From NCBI RefSeq assembly GCF_047675955.1, contig NC_132911.1, positions 77,533,133 through 77,597,132 on the forward strand: 64,000 nt of DNA, given 5' to 3'. Below the pieces are notes generated by a model. That model was given only the letters and a program-made list of their open reading frames with translations, did no database searches and was not told the DNA's origin. How positions within the stretch are numbered: the first letter of the stretch is position 1; the number at the start of each line of letters is the position of its first letter. The DNA comes from Chlorocebus sabaeus. Lineage: Eukaryota; Chordata; Mammalia; Primates; Cercopithecidae. Below are positions 35,401 to 47,999 of this stretch, piece by piece. A program made the position numbers and the translations under genes.

Positions 35401-36275
35401 CATGGGCAAGGACTTCATGACTAAAACACCAAAAGCAATGGCAACGAAACCCAAAATTGACAAATGGGATCTAATTAAACTAAAGAGCTTCTGCACAGCA
35501 AAAGAAACTACCATCAGAGTGAACAGGCAACCTGTTGCCTGTTTGGGAGAATGGGAGAAAATATTTACAGTCTACCCACATGACAAAGGGCTAATATCCA
35601 GAATCTACAAGGAACTTCAACACATTTAAAAGAAAAAATCAAACAACCCCATCAAAAAGTGGGCAAAGGATATGAACAGACAACAGACACTTCTCAAAAG
35701 CAGACATTTATGCAACAGACACATGGGAAAAATGCTCATCATCACTGGCCATCAGAGAAATGCAAATCAAAACCACAATGAGATACCATCTCACACCAGT
35801 TAGAATGGCGATCATTAAAAAGTCAGGAAACAACAGGTGCTGGAGAGGATGTGGAGAAATAGGAACACGTTTACACTGTTGGTGGGACTGTAAACTAGTT
35901 CAACCATTGAAAACAGTGTGGCAGTTCCTCAAGGATCTAGAACTAGAAATACCATTTGATCCAGCCATCTCATTACTGGGTATATACCCAAAGGATTATA
36001 AATCATGCTGCTATAAAGACACATGCACACATATACTTATTGCGGCACTATTCACAACAGCAAATACTTGGAACCAACCCACATGTCCATCAATGATAGA
36101 CTGGATTAAGAAAATGTGGCACACATACATCATGGAATACTATGCAGCCATAAAAAAGGATGAGTTCATGTCCTTTGTAGGGACACGGATGAAGCTGGAA
36201 ACCATCATTCTCAGCAAACTATCACAAGGACAGAAAACCAAACACCACATGTTCTCACTCATAGGTGGGAACTGA
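32470..36275 (+). pseudogene. L1 ORF2p pseudogene (first L1)
   Basis: It corresponds to L1 ORF2p, the endonuclease/reverse transcriptase of target-primed reverse transcription (normally about 1275 residues). The expected start codon is AAG at 32470. Relative to the second L1, 26 nt are missing at about 32572 between GACCCATC repeats. There are stops at 33241-33243 (TAA after WVHN), 34419-34421 (TAG before the GCPLSPLL motif) and at about 35344 (TGA), plus frameshifts near 33700, 34690 and 35540. Motifs still visible are SDHS of the endonuclease, FADD of the reverse transcriptase (about 34543) and the Cys-rich C-terminus at 35850-36010. The terminal stop is at 36273-36275. Confidence 0.92.
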
Positions 36276-37317
36276 ACAATGAGAACACTTGGACACAGGG
36301 TGGGGAACATCACACACCAGGGCCTGTCATGGGGTGGGGAGCTGGGGAAGGGATAGCATTAGGAGATGTATCTAACGCAAATGATGAGTTAACAGGTGCA
36401 GCACACCAACACGGCACATGTATACATATGTAACAAACCTGCACGTTACGCACATGTACCCTAGAACTTAAAGCATAATTAAAAAATAAACAAATAAATA
36501 AATACAATAAAAATAAAAATAAATATTTTAATTTCAGAATCAGAAAAGTATTATAATTATACCTAAATTACACATGCTATAAAAGGCTATTTTAAAATGT
36601 CATTCAAATATATTAAAAAGAAAAACCAAACCTTAAAAGAAAATTCCATCATAAACATAGAAAACAAAAAAGTAATTTCATGTCATAAAGGCACACAGAT
36701 GCACATACACAGTTCTACCAAGTTTAAAAAAAAAAAGAAAAGATGAATCAATCTAATTTCCGAATGGACAACAGATATGGTTATGTCATTCACAGAAACA
36801 GTATAGAAATGGCTCATATATCTACCAAATGCATATTTAGTCTCATTCTCAATACGAGAAATGCAAAGTAAAACTATACTATATTTCAACTATCAAATTG
36901 GCAAAGATTAAGAACTTTGATGGCATACTGTGTTAATGAAGCTGTAGGGAAACAGGAAATCTCCCACACTGATGGTAGAGACGTAAACTGGAGTCTACTG
37001 ACAGTACTATGGCAACATCTATCAAAATTAAAAGGATACATACTCTGTAATGCAGTAATTCCATTTGTAGGAATTTCTCCAACAAATATGCTACTACATA
37101 TGTAAAATTACTTATGTATGAAGTTTTTACATGGCAAATAATAGGAAAATACTATAAAGAATCTAAATATCCATCAGTGCAAAACTGATTAAATAATAAT
37201 AAATCCCTATACATATCAATAGGAAAGGATCTTCAGGTCATACTGTTAAGTTTAAAAAAGAAAAAGAAAAAAAAAAACAGGGTAGAACAGCATGTCCAAA
37301 AGGCTAGGGGACTGAAT

Positions 37318-37412
37318 AATATGTATTTGAATTTGTTTGTGTGTGTGTGTATATATATATGTGTGTATAAAATGTATATACATTTATATACAAGTATATA
37401 AATTATATATAT
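37318..37412. repeat. (GT)n/(AT)n microsatellite
   Basis: TGTGTGTGTGTGTATATATATATGTGTG followed by more AT/GT alternation (described by its units; total about 95 bp). Confidence 0.9.
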
Positions 37413-37960
37413 AAATTCTGAGACAATACACACACACAAAAAAAACCATAAGTTACTTACTTGAGGGTCAGCGTGGCCACTGCACTAATGAGGACCAAAA
37501 AAACAGAAAGCTTTTTATATTTTTAATTTTTCCCCATTCAAAAACTCAAGTAAAAATAGAAAACGAAAAATAAAATTAATGAAATAGTGGAATTTGAACT
37601 AAATTTCAACTAAATTCATTATCAAAAATGAAATTGAAAGTAAAAAAGGATAAAAGATTTCTACTTGTTACAGCATGGGAAATCAGATACTTTGAAGGGC
37701 TCTCCCACTATGAAACAACTGGTATTTCTTGTAAATTTGAACTTACACATATCATATTCCATTCCCAGAAACTCTTATACATATGCACCAGTAGAAATGT
37801 TCAAAAATGTTCATAATATTGTTTATAATCACAAAATCCTGAAAATATCCCAACTGTGGACCAACAGACGAATGGATAAATCATTACAGGATATTCATAT
37901 AGTGGATGAAATACTTTATGTAACAAAATAAAATAATATTAAATTGCAATCTTAAATAGA

Positions 37961-37986
37961 GGGGACGGGGTGGGGGGGGTGGGGGC
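37961..37986 (+). other. G-run cluster, potential G-quadruplex
   Basis: Four runs of four to eight G separated by AC, T and T, at 37961-37985, on the strand opposite to STAU2 RNA. It fits the G-quadruplex pattern with very short loops. Confidence 0.7.
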
Positions 37987-38773
37987 GCAGAATTCCAGAG
38001 GACAATACACCATATGATGCTATTTTTCTAAAGTTAAAAAAAAAAGGCAAAATTAAATAAATATTGATAAGTACTCAAATTTATTTGATGAAATTATGAG
38101 GAATAAAGGTTAGGGCGACTACATATAAAATCCAGAGATAGTGGTTACTTCTGCTAGGGGAAGCATAGTGAATGGAGGATATGAAAGAGGAAAACAAAGA
38201 TGAAGGTATAGTAATGTCTAGTTCTTAAATCGGGTGGTGGGTTCATGGGTGTTTATTATCTTGCTTCATAACTTATATAAGTGTTAAATATGTTATGCAT
38301 CAAACATTGCCTATTTTTCTTTAAAAATCATAGCAGTTAATGTTTCTTCACAAATTGTAATAACTTTAAGATTTTATAAAACTCCATCTTTCTAGACAAA
38401 CTGAACGAGTAATTAGGAGCATTACCTTTATTTTCTCCTTATGCTTATTGTACAGTTTCTTTGCTAACAGAGAAAAGCAATTAACTAGTTCTTAATACTT
38501 CGACTTTGAATTTCTGCAAGATATTTATCTGTGTTATCATTACGACGGTCTGCTCCTAATTTTGAAAATACTAATTTCAAACACCTTTTGATCCCCATAT
38601 ACCTCTTAGAATACACAATACATATTCTAAATTCCAGCATACATTTCGGAAACTGAAATTTCATTCAGACTGTGGAAAACTATGTTTCTTCTTCTTTATG
38701 TTCAGAAAAGTTTCCTTAAGACTTCAGTATATGGATAATTCTGCTTCCCTAGCTGTTTAAATATAAAATTTAT

Positions 38774-39059
38774 GGCCGGGTGTGGTGGCTGACGCCTGTA
38801 ATCCCAACACTTTGGGAGGCCAAGGTGGGTGGATCACGAGGTCAGGAGATTGAGACCACCCTGGTTAACACAATGAAATCCTATCTCTACTAAAAATACA
38901 AAAAATTAGCCTAGTGTGGTGGTGGGCGCCTGTAGTCCCAGCTACTTGGGAGGCTGAGTCAGGAGAATGGTGTGAACCCGGGAAGCGGAGCTTGCAGTGA
39001 GCTGAGATGGTGCCACTGCACTCCAGCCTGGGAGACAGAGCAAGACTCCATCTCATTAA

Positions 39060-39060
<1 letters not shown>
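38774..39060 (+). mobile_element. Alu SINE (AluY/S-like)
   Basis: GGCCGGGTGTGGTGGCTGACG through GCAAGACTCCATCTC with both arms complete. The poly-A passes directly into an (AT)n repeat. Confidence 0.94.

Positions 39061-39108
<48 letters not shown>
39061..39108. repeat. Poly-A/(AT)n microsatellite at an Alu tail
   Basis: About 17 A residues then about 15 AT dinucleotides, grown from the tail of the preceding Alu. Confidence 0.92.
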
Positions 39109-39114
<6 letters not shown>

Positions 39115-39179
39115 TATTTATGTTTAAATGCAGTCAGATTGTGCATTTCAGGCCAAAGTTTGTAAATGTCAGTATTTTA

Positions 39180-39780
39180 AATATTCTTGATTTTTTTCTG
39201 ATTATAAAACCAGTATATGTTCATTATGGAAAACTATTCTCTTCTATTTTTCCATATGTTTAGTTAAGCTCTAGAAAGACATGGGCCTACATTCTGTACA
39301 CTCATGGATAATTTTTTCAGAATGGCAATAAGTCAGAGTCCTGTCAGCAACATGTGACAGTCTATTTCCCCAACAGTTGGAAGCATCATTTTTAAATCCC
39401 TGACAATTTGCGTGGATCAGAAATTTCATAATATTTATCTTTAATCTGCATTTTCCTGATTGCTAAACACTTTTTCATGATTTCTTATCTGCTCTTTTTA
39501 ATTGTCTTCTTAAGACCTCTGGCTATTGGAGTGTTTGCCTTTTTTAAAAAAATTGACTTTTATGTGTCCTTTGCATATATTCTATTTGTTGCTATGCTGC
39601 AATTTATGCTGTCATTTGCCTTTTTATTTTCTTATGCTGCTCCTTGAACTTGTTTTTAGCATTTATGTATATAAATCCATCTTTTTTACTTTATGGTTTC
39701 ATCCTTTGTTCTTATCCTTAAAAACACTACCATACTGCAATGAAAAAATACATCCTAAAAATGCTCATTAAAAAAAAAAT
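39180..39780 (-). repeat. Old L1 fragment, antisense (tentative)
   Basis: CTGCATTTTCCTGATTGCTA and CACTTTTTCATGATTTCTTAT are typical of antisense L1 near the end of ORF2. Much diverged. The 81-residue ORF at 39526 lies in it and is not a gene. Confidence 0.5.
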
Positions 39781-42700
39781 GTATCTGATATCTTTTTATG
39801 TGGAAAAATGAGTCAAGCAAGTTTTAAAAATCGTAACAATTTAAATTCATGAAATCTTTTCTGAGAATATTTCAGAAAGACATGGGTTATCTGTGCTAAT
39901 CTGATTAAAAACTTAACTTTCTAATTTCAGATTATTTTTCCTTTAAATCAATGGACCTTTAAAGACAGACTCAACTGGTATGACTAAAACAGAGGCAAGC
40001 TTAACACTACCTCTAATCTTCCTTCCTAGATTCAGTAGGCAAGAAAGGAGAATTCTTGTCAATGCAATTTTTTAAAGACTATAGCTTCTCACCACTCAGG
40101 TAGGTCTAATATACAGGCATCAATGTAAAAGAAGGATGATATCATTCTGAAATATTTGGATCTTTCCTCCTGTGTTCAGGGGAGAAGGAGCAATTCTACC
40201 TGCAGTCTCAAATGGACAGCAATGAGAATGTGTATGTTCCCAGCTCCCAATTGCTTCAGATAGGCCTCTATTTACAGGACCTTTGTTTGAAAGCAATCAG
40301 GTATTCAGGGACTGGGATGCCCAGTACAAGTAACCCACCAATCCTTCTAAATAAGACCACTAAAAGCTGGCTACATTCTTACATTTCTAACACATTATTT
40401 ATGTCGAAATAAATAATTAAGTTGGATCACTCAGCTTTATATTTACATCCAATTGGCTTCAACTGTTTTGTCTCACTACAAAGTGGTTTCTACTATGGGA
40501 ACCCCAAGGGGAATTTGTTCAGGGAACGCTCTCAAAACACTATTAAAGAAAGTATATATCAATCTATTACCTTAAAAGTCCAACACTTACACACCACCCT
40601 TCTATCCCCCATTCCCCAGCCCCAACAAAAAATAAAAAACACTAGAGGTTCTAAATATAGTACACAGCATTTGGGAAACCAGCAGGCAATCTACCCAATG
40701 TCATATCACTGGGACAGGGTAGCCTCCTGGTTTCAGGACGTTCAGTGTTTAATAATACAGGCATATGAAACAAAAGTGACAAAAATCTTGGTAAGTCAAC
40801 TAAGATTCCAAAGAGTCAATAAGAATGCTATCCCATCCCACAAGTCTTTGGTCATCTCTAATGAACCTAGAAGTGCCAGCATATTTCACAGGGGCTAAAT
40901 AAAACTTTTTAAAAGGTTAACGGAAAAATATTTATGTGAAAAATGCTCCGAATAATCTTTTAGTGGGTGGATTCGGCACATACCAGTGAATACCTTTGAG
41001 CTTAGTCCAATCTTGAATTAAGCTACAGTTCACCTTTAAGAAACTATGAACCTGCTTTTAAGTAAAAGTCTGTATTAATAAGAAACATGGAATGTGAATA
41101 CAAAAAGAGATATTATCAGCTGAACTGTATCTAAATATTTTACAAAGTTTTCCAAGAGCCATCAGTAGATCTTTAAAATTCACGATCTTTTTTTAAAAAA
41201 GTTAGTCATTCATCTGTAAAAATCTAGTTTTTTATGTGTACACCAAGCACAAAATTGCCCCATGCTAAACTTAACATAAACCTCACATTACAGAGTTATG
41301 TGTTCCTATACTTCAACATAACTATTACAGTGATTCAAAGGATAAAAACACACTTAGAATAGTCTACCTTCTGCTGCATTTCAGTGCAATGAAGAAAGCC
41401 TGAGCAGCACCCAAAAATTAGGTCCATATTTTAAATCTGCAGGCAATCAAGCAAGGAAAATAAATTGAGGAACCAGGCTATGTAATCACAATCACTTGCA
41501 AAACCATTTAAACTATTTTCTAGTTGTAATTGTTAGCAGCTTCCTATGACTGTAGTCTTTTAAAAAATATCTTTCACTTCAAAAATTAAATGCACATGTA
41601 CATTAATGTTTTTTGTCTACTTATAGTTAGGTGCTAGCTATGCCAGATTAAAATTCCTTCTTTCCCCTTTCCAATTCTGCATTCCCTTCTTTTCATTTTT
41701 GTACATTACGGTTCCAAGCTAATTTCGTATTATTTATCCAAATAATGAGTGGCTAAAAATTTGATCTTTAAAACTACAATTTTGAAGCAATGTAGAGTTT
41801 AACAAAACAAACAAAAAACCACAGTGAGCTTGCCATTTCATGATGATAGTGTTTTTCACAAAGGAATATGTTACCTTTTCAGATGTTATTCAAGGATGGT
41901 TAATCATTTTATAAATGTTACATAATTAAAGATTCTCAACATTATAAATTAGTATGCATAACTCTTAACAGAGAAAATTGAATAATAAGATGTAAATTGA
42001 GTTGTTCAAGGTCAGACAGTATGTCAGTGAGGCGGCCAGCACTGGCAATCTCAAATTCCTGTCTTCCCCCACATGTGCCATGCTCTAACCTTTGCCTGCA
42101 AAATGCTAACTCTGGTATTCTTCACAGGACAGAAATCATTTAGAATACAATTTCAAACTTAAGAAACTGATTAAGAAGTTAACCTAAATATTACCATAAT
42201 ATATGAATTTAAATTAATTTTCAGCTAATTGGTCCATCATCTGAATGATCAATTCCTAAGCACAGCCCAACTTCCTCCTAATGTTGTATTTAAGTGCCAT
42301 TTAAGGGGACTCAGGTTTCACTTGTGAGAACTAACCCTTGGGGAATGAAACAGCTACTTTTCAGAGCTGGGCTGCCCTTATCCTCTATGGTAACCTGAGG
42401 AAGGGACAAATCCAGTGTTCATTTGAAGAACTCTTAGAGCAGCTTTCTTATCTCCTTACAGCTGGGAAGGGATAACAGAACATTCTTATTTCAAAGGCTT
42501 AATCTGAACCATTGTAGACCAGAAATTCCTAAAGCATTAACCGTCTGGTTAAGTTTTAAGCTGGCTTCAAATAGTTTTCTCACTTCTAACTTTATGTCTC
42601 AAGCAAACCCGTTATGCATTCTTACATACTTCTGATCACTTAAACTGGCCTCTTTGTGATATTCCTTCCCCTAGCTGCACAGGACAGAAGTATCCCCCAC

Positions 42701-43030
42701 TTGTCATCCCATGAGATGTACCCCTTAGTAAGTTAAAAAAAAACAAACACATAAAACTAGGGGCCAAAACATCACTGTTTAATGATGGAGCTTGCAGGTT
42801 ATCCATAAAGAGATTTCATGTTAAAATTGTCAAGTTAATAACTAATTGAAATACATAATGTTTATATTCTTTGAAAAAATATTTAGTGCCAAAATGTAAT
42901 TATTCAATAATAAGCTATATATTCTTGGTCACCATATGTACGCACAAAACATCTGACAGACAAAAACATAAGAATGGAATTTCTGGCAAGCCTACAAAGA
43001 ATAATACCATTTTTATAAAAGAAAAGAGGG
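39781..43030. other. Intronic DNA, largely unique
   Basis: AT-rich, with no Alu or L1 that I recognise. A diverged MIR-like stretch lies at 41990-42110. The 158-codon ORF at 40422-40898 and the one at 40212 have no recognisable domain, no splice borders and no repeat origin that I can name, so I leave them uncalled. Confidence 0.5.
41990..42110 (-). repeat. MIR-like fragment
   Basis: TTGTTCAAGGTCAGACAGTA and CAGCACTGGCAATCTCAAAT match the antisense MIR order (AAGGTCACACAG ... GGATTCAAAC). Confidence 0.55.
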
Positions 43031-43039
43031 AGGAGGCAC

Positions 43040-43115
43040 GGAAGGAAATCAACATTCATTAAGTGCTTAGTAGGAAACAGGTACTGTGCTAAGTACTTTA
43101 CATAAAACTGCAATC
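43040..43115 (-). repeat. MIR-like fragment
   Basis: ATTAAGTGCTTAGTAGGAAAC and GTACTGTGCTAAGTACTTTA is the antisense end of a MIR element. Confidence 0.6.
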
Positions 43116-44312
43116 AATTTCATGTTGATTACATTCCCTCACCAAATCATTACAAAGCAATATATTCAAACATCAAATGAACTGAACACAAACTCCAGGA
43201 ATCCTGAACTGATTCCATTTTTTCCTTCGGCTATGTGCTAAGGCCATCATATTTATCACCACTATTTATATAGGCCAAGGGCTCAGAAGCACATTAATTT
43301 AAATTATTCCCAGAAAGCAACCCCAAAATGCCATTAACTCACTGAAATATTCTTTTCAAGAGGCTAGTTTTGATAATCCAAGAATTCAATTCTTATGAGC
43401 ATATTTTGATAAGAATTTGTTACTAATTTCATTATACATCAACAGATGAGCTGCTAATATCAAAGACTAAAACCATGGATTACGATAATTCACAGATTTA
43501 AGCTTTTTCAGTGTCCAGAGGTTGTAAAGAAGACAGATAGGGTGGAAATGGGATAGACTGGGTGTTTTCACTAGCCAAATGTTTTGATTCACTGATTTAC
43601 AGTAAAATGGTCACTTCAGTGAAATAGATGCTTTTCAAGAAGTGAGGGAGGGTATTAAGGAAAAATGTCTAAATGTCCAATGCAAAATATCTTGATCACA
43701 TACATTTGAAAAAAATCTGTAAACTGAAATTGTTTTTTAAGTGTTTGACAATACTGTAAGTGGAACAAAATTAACCAATTTTATTCTTACATTTCTGACA
43801 TTTCACTTAGTGACCTTGATAAAATATTAAACTTTTAATGACTCAGCAAAACGCAAAAAAATGTTTAGGCAATGTTAAGTGAAAACACAATAAAATTTTA
43901 TGCATATCATAATTATATAAAAATTTGTGTGCATATAAAAATAATTGGGAACTTTGAAAGTTGATCTGACAGCATAATCAGCTTATAATTACTTATTTTT
44001 CTTATGAAAATTATTTTTATATTTCTATATTTTTTATAATGTTGTTTCAATAAAAATGGCAACTTTAAAAAAGCATGTGATCACTACATGTATTAAATGG
44101 CACTCTGTTTGCAATGGTTTAACTGTGTTAAGTGTATCTGTGTCTCAGTTTTCCAGCTATTCTGTCAGTTCCAGGAAAGCAAACACCAGGACTCCTTTGT
44201 ACCCTCCATAAAAGTCTCTCAGATCTAGATAGACCCAACCAATCCCAGTGACAGCTAGTCACTGAGCCACTGATGAACACCAAGTGCAGATAACATAAAA
44301 ATGAGAACTTAC

Positions 44313-44373
44313 TATTATTTGTTGGTTCAGGAAACCCAGGCTTTGGACCACTCCATCCTTTGTTTTCCCCTGT
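44313..44373 (-). CDS. STAU2: STAU2 internal exon, 61-nt linker exon
   Basis: This short exon encodes TGENKGWSGPKPGFPEPTNN plus one base of a Thr codon, the proline- and glycine-rich linker that follows the dsRBD in Staufen-2. The acceptor is CTTTCAG before ACAGGGG and the donor is AATAATA followed by GTAAGTTC, a near-consensus donor. It enters in phase 0, directly after the Lys that ends the exon at 63233. It leaves in phase 1, with its last A completing an ACT codon from the exon at 13285. Because 61 is not a multiple of three, skipping this exon would shift the frame. It lies between two same-orientation full-length L1 elements at 30387-36515 and 51918-58103. Confidence 0.95.
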
Positions 44374-44688
44374 CTGAAAGATTAAATCAAATCAGAGAAA
44401 CAGGCTTATTCAAAAAGGAAAAAAAAAAGGTGACTAATCAATTAAGCAAAGGCAAAGTCCTCTCACATGGTTATTTTGCATATTCTATCTCTGACCCTGG
44501 GACGATGGCTACAAAAGAAACTAACATGAAAGGTATCATTTATTCCTCTTCTGCACCTAAATCTACTTCTTACGTCCTTCTGCTTTTGTCTGATCACGTA
44601 AATTTATAATTCAACGCATAAATACTGCCAATATTCAATATATGTATTATATAGAATATAAGCTCTAGCTAGGTGATGAAAAAATAAA

Positions 44689-44994
44689 TTTATTTATTTA
44701 TTTATTTATTTTTGAGATAGAATCTCATTCTGTCACCCAGGCTAGAGTGCAATGGCTTGGTCTCGGCTCATTGCAACCTCCACCTCCCAGGTTCAAGGAT
44801 TCTCCTGCCTCAGCCTCCCGAGTAGCTGGGATTAGAAGTGCCTGCCATAATGCCTGGATAATTTTTGTATTTTTAGTAGAGATGGGGTTTCGCCATGTTG
44901 GCCAGGCTGGTCTCAAACTCCTGACCTCAAATGATCCGCCTGCCTTGGCCTCCCAAAGTGCTGGGATTACAAGCGTGAGCCACCACACCTGGCC
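44689..44994 (-). mobile_element. Alu SINE with (TTTA)n tail
   Basis: Antisense Alu: TTTATTTATT repeats at 44689-44712, GAGATAGAATCTCATTCTG, both arms, then CACCACACCTGGCC. It lies about 320 bp to the right of the 61-nt STAU2 exon, upstream in transcript terms. Confidence 0.94.
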
Positions 44995-45829
44995 AAAAAG
45001 AAAATCTTATTAAAATAATAAATAATCATTGCCACAAATGCTTAAGTGACCAAAAGAGCTTTTGTATGATTCCTGAGGTCAAATTAACAATCTAACAATC
45101 AAACATTTCTATGAACAAAAATGTTACTATGACCATCTAGAAAAGTCCTACGGTAAGGGTCATCAAATACTGCTAATGACATATACAAAAAAATTGAAAA
45201 CTAAGTCCTAACTTTAAGCAAAACATGTAATCATTTTGCCAAATGATTAGTGTTTTGTATAAAATACATTCTGAAATATATATGCTTTGTAGTAGTAAGT
45301 ATTCAAATCAAATTAATAAGCGACTTTAGTTATATTGTCTTTCTATACAGCTGGTAACTTATCTCTTATGATAATCAGCATTTTATATTTATGTTAACGG
45401 TCAAAGGTGAAATAGATAATTAAGCCTAGATACAAACACAAAATACAATTGCTGCAAATAGTTTACCCATGTTCATTTTTTTTAAAAAAGTTGTTCTTAT
45501 TGAATTCATTACTTTTTAATTATACGTCTTAGGGTGACAAGGAAAGATATAGTGGCAGACAGCAGAAGCAAAACCGAAAATAATCCTGAAGAGTAAGCTG
45601 ACAGTATGTTAGACACAAGCAGCAGCTTCATATGAACTAGGGAGCATCTCTTTCTCTAATTAGCTCGTTTATCTCTTTAAAACACAAATTCTTGTCTTCA
45701 TCCACATTTACCATCCTGAGAGATTGCTGCTATAACCTTTGACTGCAAAATGTTACCACAGGCATCCTTCACAAGAGAGAAATTACTATGTAATAAAACA
45801 GACGGATAGTAGTAATAGCTAAAAGCTAA

Positions 45830-46030
45830 CACTTAAGATTTAAAAGTGTGGTTGCTAACGTGCTAAGTGTTTTGCATAAATATGGATTATCTCATTTTCT
45901 ATTCTCACAAAAATTTGGTAAGATAAGCGATATTAATATTCAATTTTACAGACAAGCAAACTAGGGTTAGAGTTCCTGTAATTACTCTGAGGTCACACAG
46001 ATAATATGCACGAGTGCCAGGATGTCAAAC
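45830..46030 (-). repeat. MIR SINE
   Basis: Antisense MIR: GTGCTAAGTGTTTTGCATAA, TTATCTCATTTTCTATTCTC, CAATTTTACAGACAAGCAAA and GAGGTCACACAGATAATATG in order. Confidence 0.82.
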
Positions 46031-46648
46031 TATGTCTCTTAACTAGAGGAGAGCAATCATGCTACCTTTGTACTATCATTATCAGGAGAGAAAAAAGAGC
46101 TAAAGGAAGGAATGAACAAAAAAGTTACAGATTAAGTAAAACTACGCTATCTAAGAATGAAAAGAAAAACAGTGAGATGAAGAACAGAGTTTGGAACTAT
46201 TAAGAAGAATGCTCTAAAGGTACAGCCGGGATGGAAAGGACTACTGCAAAAACAAATGAGAGAAAACAGAACTAGATGGTTCCAAGGGATGAAAGAAATG
46301 TAAAAGATTTTGAAAAGCAGCTAAAATCATTATTCACATGAAAACCTGGTGAACAGAAAGAAACAAATCATGTTCAATTTTTCTTTTACATTCCTACCTT
46401 ACTTTTAATTTTATTCATATCTCCAAAACATAGCCTGTACTTATCAAAGTGCTGACAACTGTTTAGGTTCTCAGAGAAGTAATTATGTTTCAAGAATCCT
46501 GGAGCAGTTCTACAATTAGACACAGGATTCTAGTCTTCCAAACAAGTTTTTCATTTTTAATTAGTGGAATTAATAAAATCTGTTTTATTCGACTAAATTA
46601 ATTTCTTCTATCCTTACATTGTTTATGTTACCTTAATACTATACAATT

Positions 46649-46945
46649 GGCTGGACATGGTAACTCAAGCCTGTAATCCCAGCACTTTGGGAAGCTGAGG
46701 CAAGCGGCTCACCTGAGGTCAGGAGTTCGAGACCAGCCTGACCAATATGAAGAAACCCTGTCTCTACTAAAACTACAAAATTAGCCAGGCATGTTGGCAC
46801 ATGCCTTTAATCCCAGCTACTCGGGAGGCTGAGGCAGGAGAATCACTTGAACTCGGGAGGCAGAGGTTGCAGTGAGCTGAGATCATGCCATTGCACACCA
46901 ACCTGGGCAACAACAGTGAAACTTCATCTCAAAAAATATATATAT
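46649..46945 (+). mobile_element. Alu SINE
   Basis: GGCTGGACATGGTAACTCAAG through AACTTCATCTC plus an A/AT tail. Target-site duplication TATACAATT lies at 46640-46648 and 46946-46954. Confidence 0.94.
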
Positions 46946-47205
46946 TATACAATTTATCCAGTAGGTACCATTTGATTTTCACCTGACAGCTATGCTTAAC
47001 TTCAAAATTTCTTTCTGTTAAAGATCACTGTTTGGAGTAAGGAAAAGAGGTCAGGAGAGATGAGGTCAAAGTAATTACAACAAGAATTTCTCTCTTGGAA
47101 AGGAGAAACCCAGCAGGCACAAAGTATAGTTCATCTCCCGATCCTTACTTTCTGTATTTCTTCTATTGTACCCCTCAGACACAAATGAGAAATAGAAAAG
47201 CAGAT

Positions 47206-47555
47206 GATATGGTTTGGCTCTGTGTCCCCACCCAAATCTCACCTTGAACTGTAATAATCCTCACATGTCAAGGGTGGGACCAGGTAGAGATAACTGAAAC
47301 AAGTGGGTGGTTCCCTCATGTTACTCTCTTGGTGGTGAATGAGTCTGACAAGATCTGATGGCTTTATAAGGGGCTTCCCCTTTTACCTGGCACTCATTTC
47401 TCTCTCCTGCTGCCCTGTGAAGAGGTGCCTTTTGGCACAACTGTAAGTTTCCTGAGGCCTCCCCAGCCAGCCCCACAGAACTGTGAGTCAATTAAACCTC
47501 TTCCTTTATAAATTACCCAATCTCTAGCAGTTCTTTATAGCAAACTAATATACGA
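47206..47555 (+). mobile_element. Solo LTR, THE1/MST type (ERVL-MaLR)
   Basis: It begins TGATATGGTTTGGCTCTGTG and continues CCCACCCAAATCTCACC, AAGATCTGATGGCTTTATAA, GTGAGTCAATTAAACCTCTT and TATAAATTACCCAATCTC. There is no internal viral region beside it. Confidence 0.9.
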
Positions 47556-47999
47556 GACAACAGCAGAAGGTAAGTCAAAGTCTGAAAATTGGAAAGCAGA
47601 TGAACAAGTTGTAGTTAGCTTAGCAGATATGAGTAACTGAAACCTAACCTGCAGAGGAAGAAGCCAACAAAGAGCTAACAGTAAGGTGATGTGTCACCCA
47701 GAATCCTAGAAAGCCTCCAGAATTAGGAGGTACTTTAAAGATGAATCCTGGAAGGGGCTGAAACAGAAAGACTGTCTGGAAGTCTTTTCAAGTTATTATG
47801 AAATCTCCCTATCACCTCTTTGACCCCAAGCAGCCAGGTGCCCACTCCTTCCTAATAAGGGTTTCCTGTTGGAAGAGGCTAAAACAGAGAGGCTCTGGAT
47901 ACCAGGCACAGTTGAGGGTGAAATCCGTGTGTCACCCTGCAAATAAGGAGATGGAGTTCCAAGGTTTCATACTGAAAAGATTCCGAGCCTCTTTTCTCA

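Larger units (their letters stand above)
30387..36515 (+). mobile_element. Full-length L1 (L1PA-type), dead
   Basis: It begins GGAGGTTCCAAGATGGCC and contains a GC-rich 5' UTR (to 31381), ORF1 (31382-32407), ORF2 (32470-36275) and a 3' UTR ending in an A/T-rich tail near 36515. The length of about 6.1 kb is that of an intact L1. Both ORFs are broken (see their entries). The flanks AGAAATGTTTTGATT and ATAAATATTTTAATT may be a decayed target-site duplication. It lies antisense to STAU2. Confidence 0.97.
36740..38335 (+). repeat. Old L1M fragments, 3' region
   Basis: Two diverged blocks with late-ORF2/3' UTR L1 text: ACTATCAAATTGGCAAAGAT and GAATTTCTCCAACAAATATG (36890-37090), then AATATCCCAACTGTGGACCA and GACGAATGGATAAATC (37840-37880). 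They are separated by simple repeats and followed by a tail to about 38330. No coding capacity. Confidence 0.6.
13286..44312 (-). other. STAU2: STAU2 intron (about 31 kb)
   Basis: It separates the 61-nt exon from the 308-nt exon, with GT at 44311-44312 and AG at 13286-13287 on the minus strand. It holds the first full-length L1, about nine Alus, several L2 and MIR remnants and an L1 5' UTR fragment, entered separately. Stretches in which I see no clear repeat or gene are roughly 18250-18990, 19500-20240, 20870-21680, 22000-23280, 27490-28110, 29470-29840 and 39800-43030. These are AT-rich apart from the GC-richer block at 20870-21460. Confidence 0.9.

Noticed and set aside
40422..40898. 158-codon plus-strand ORF in non-repeat DNA
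   Set aside because: No recognisable domain, ordinary AT-rich codon make-up, no promoter or splice context. Cross-species frame conservation would be needed to reconsider it.
44301..44609. 102-codon plus-strand ORF overlapping the 61-nt STAU2 exon
   Set aside because: It is the antisense shadow of the exon and flanking intron; the minus-strand splice sites and reading frame explain the conservation expected there.
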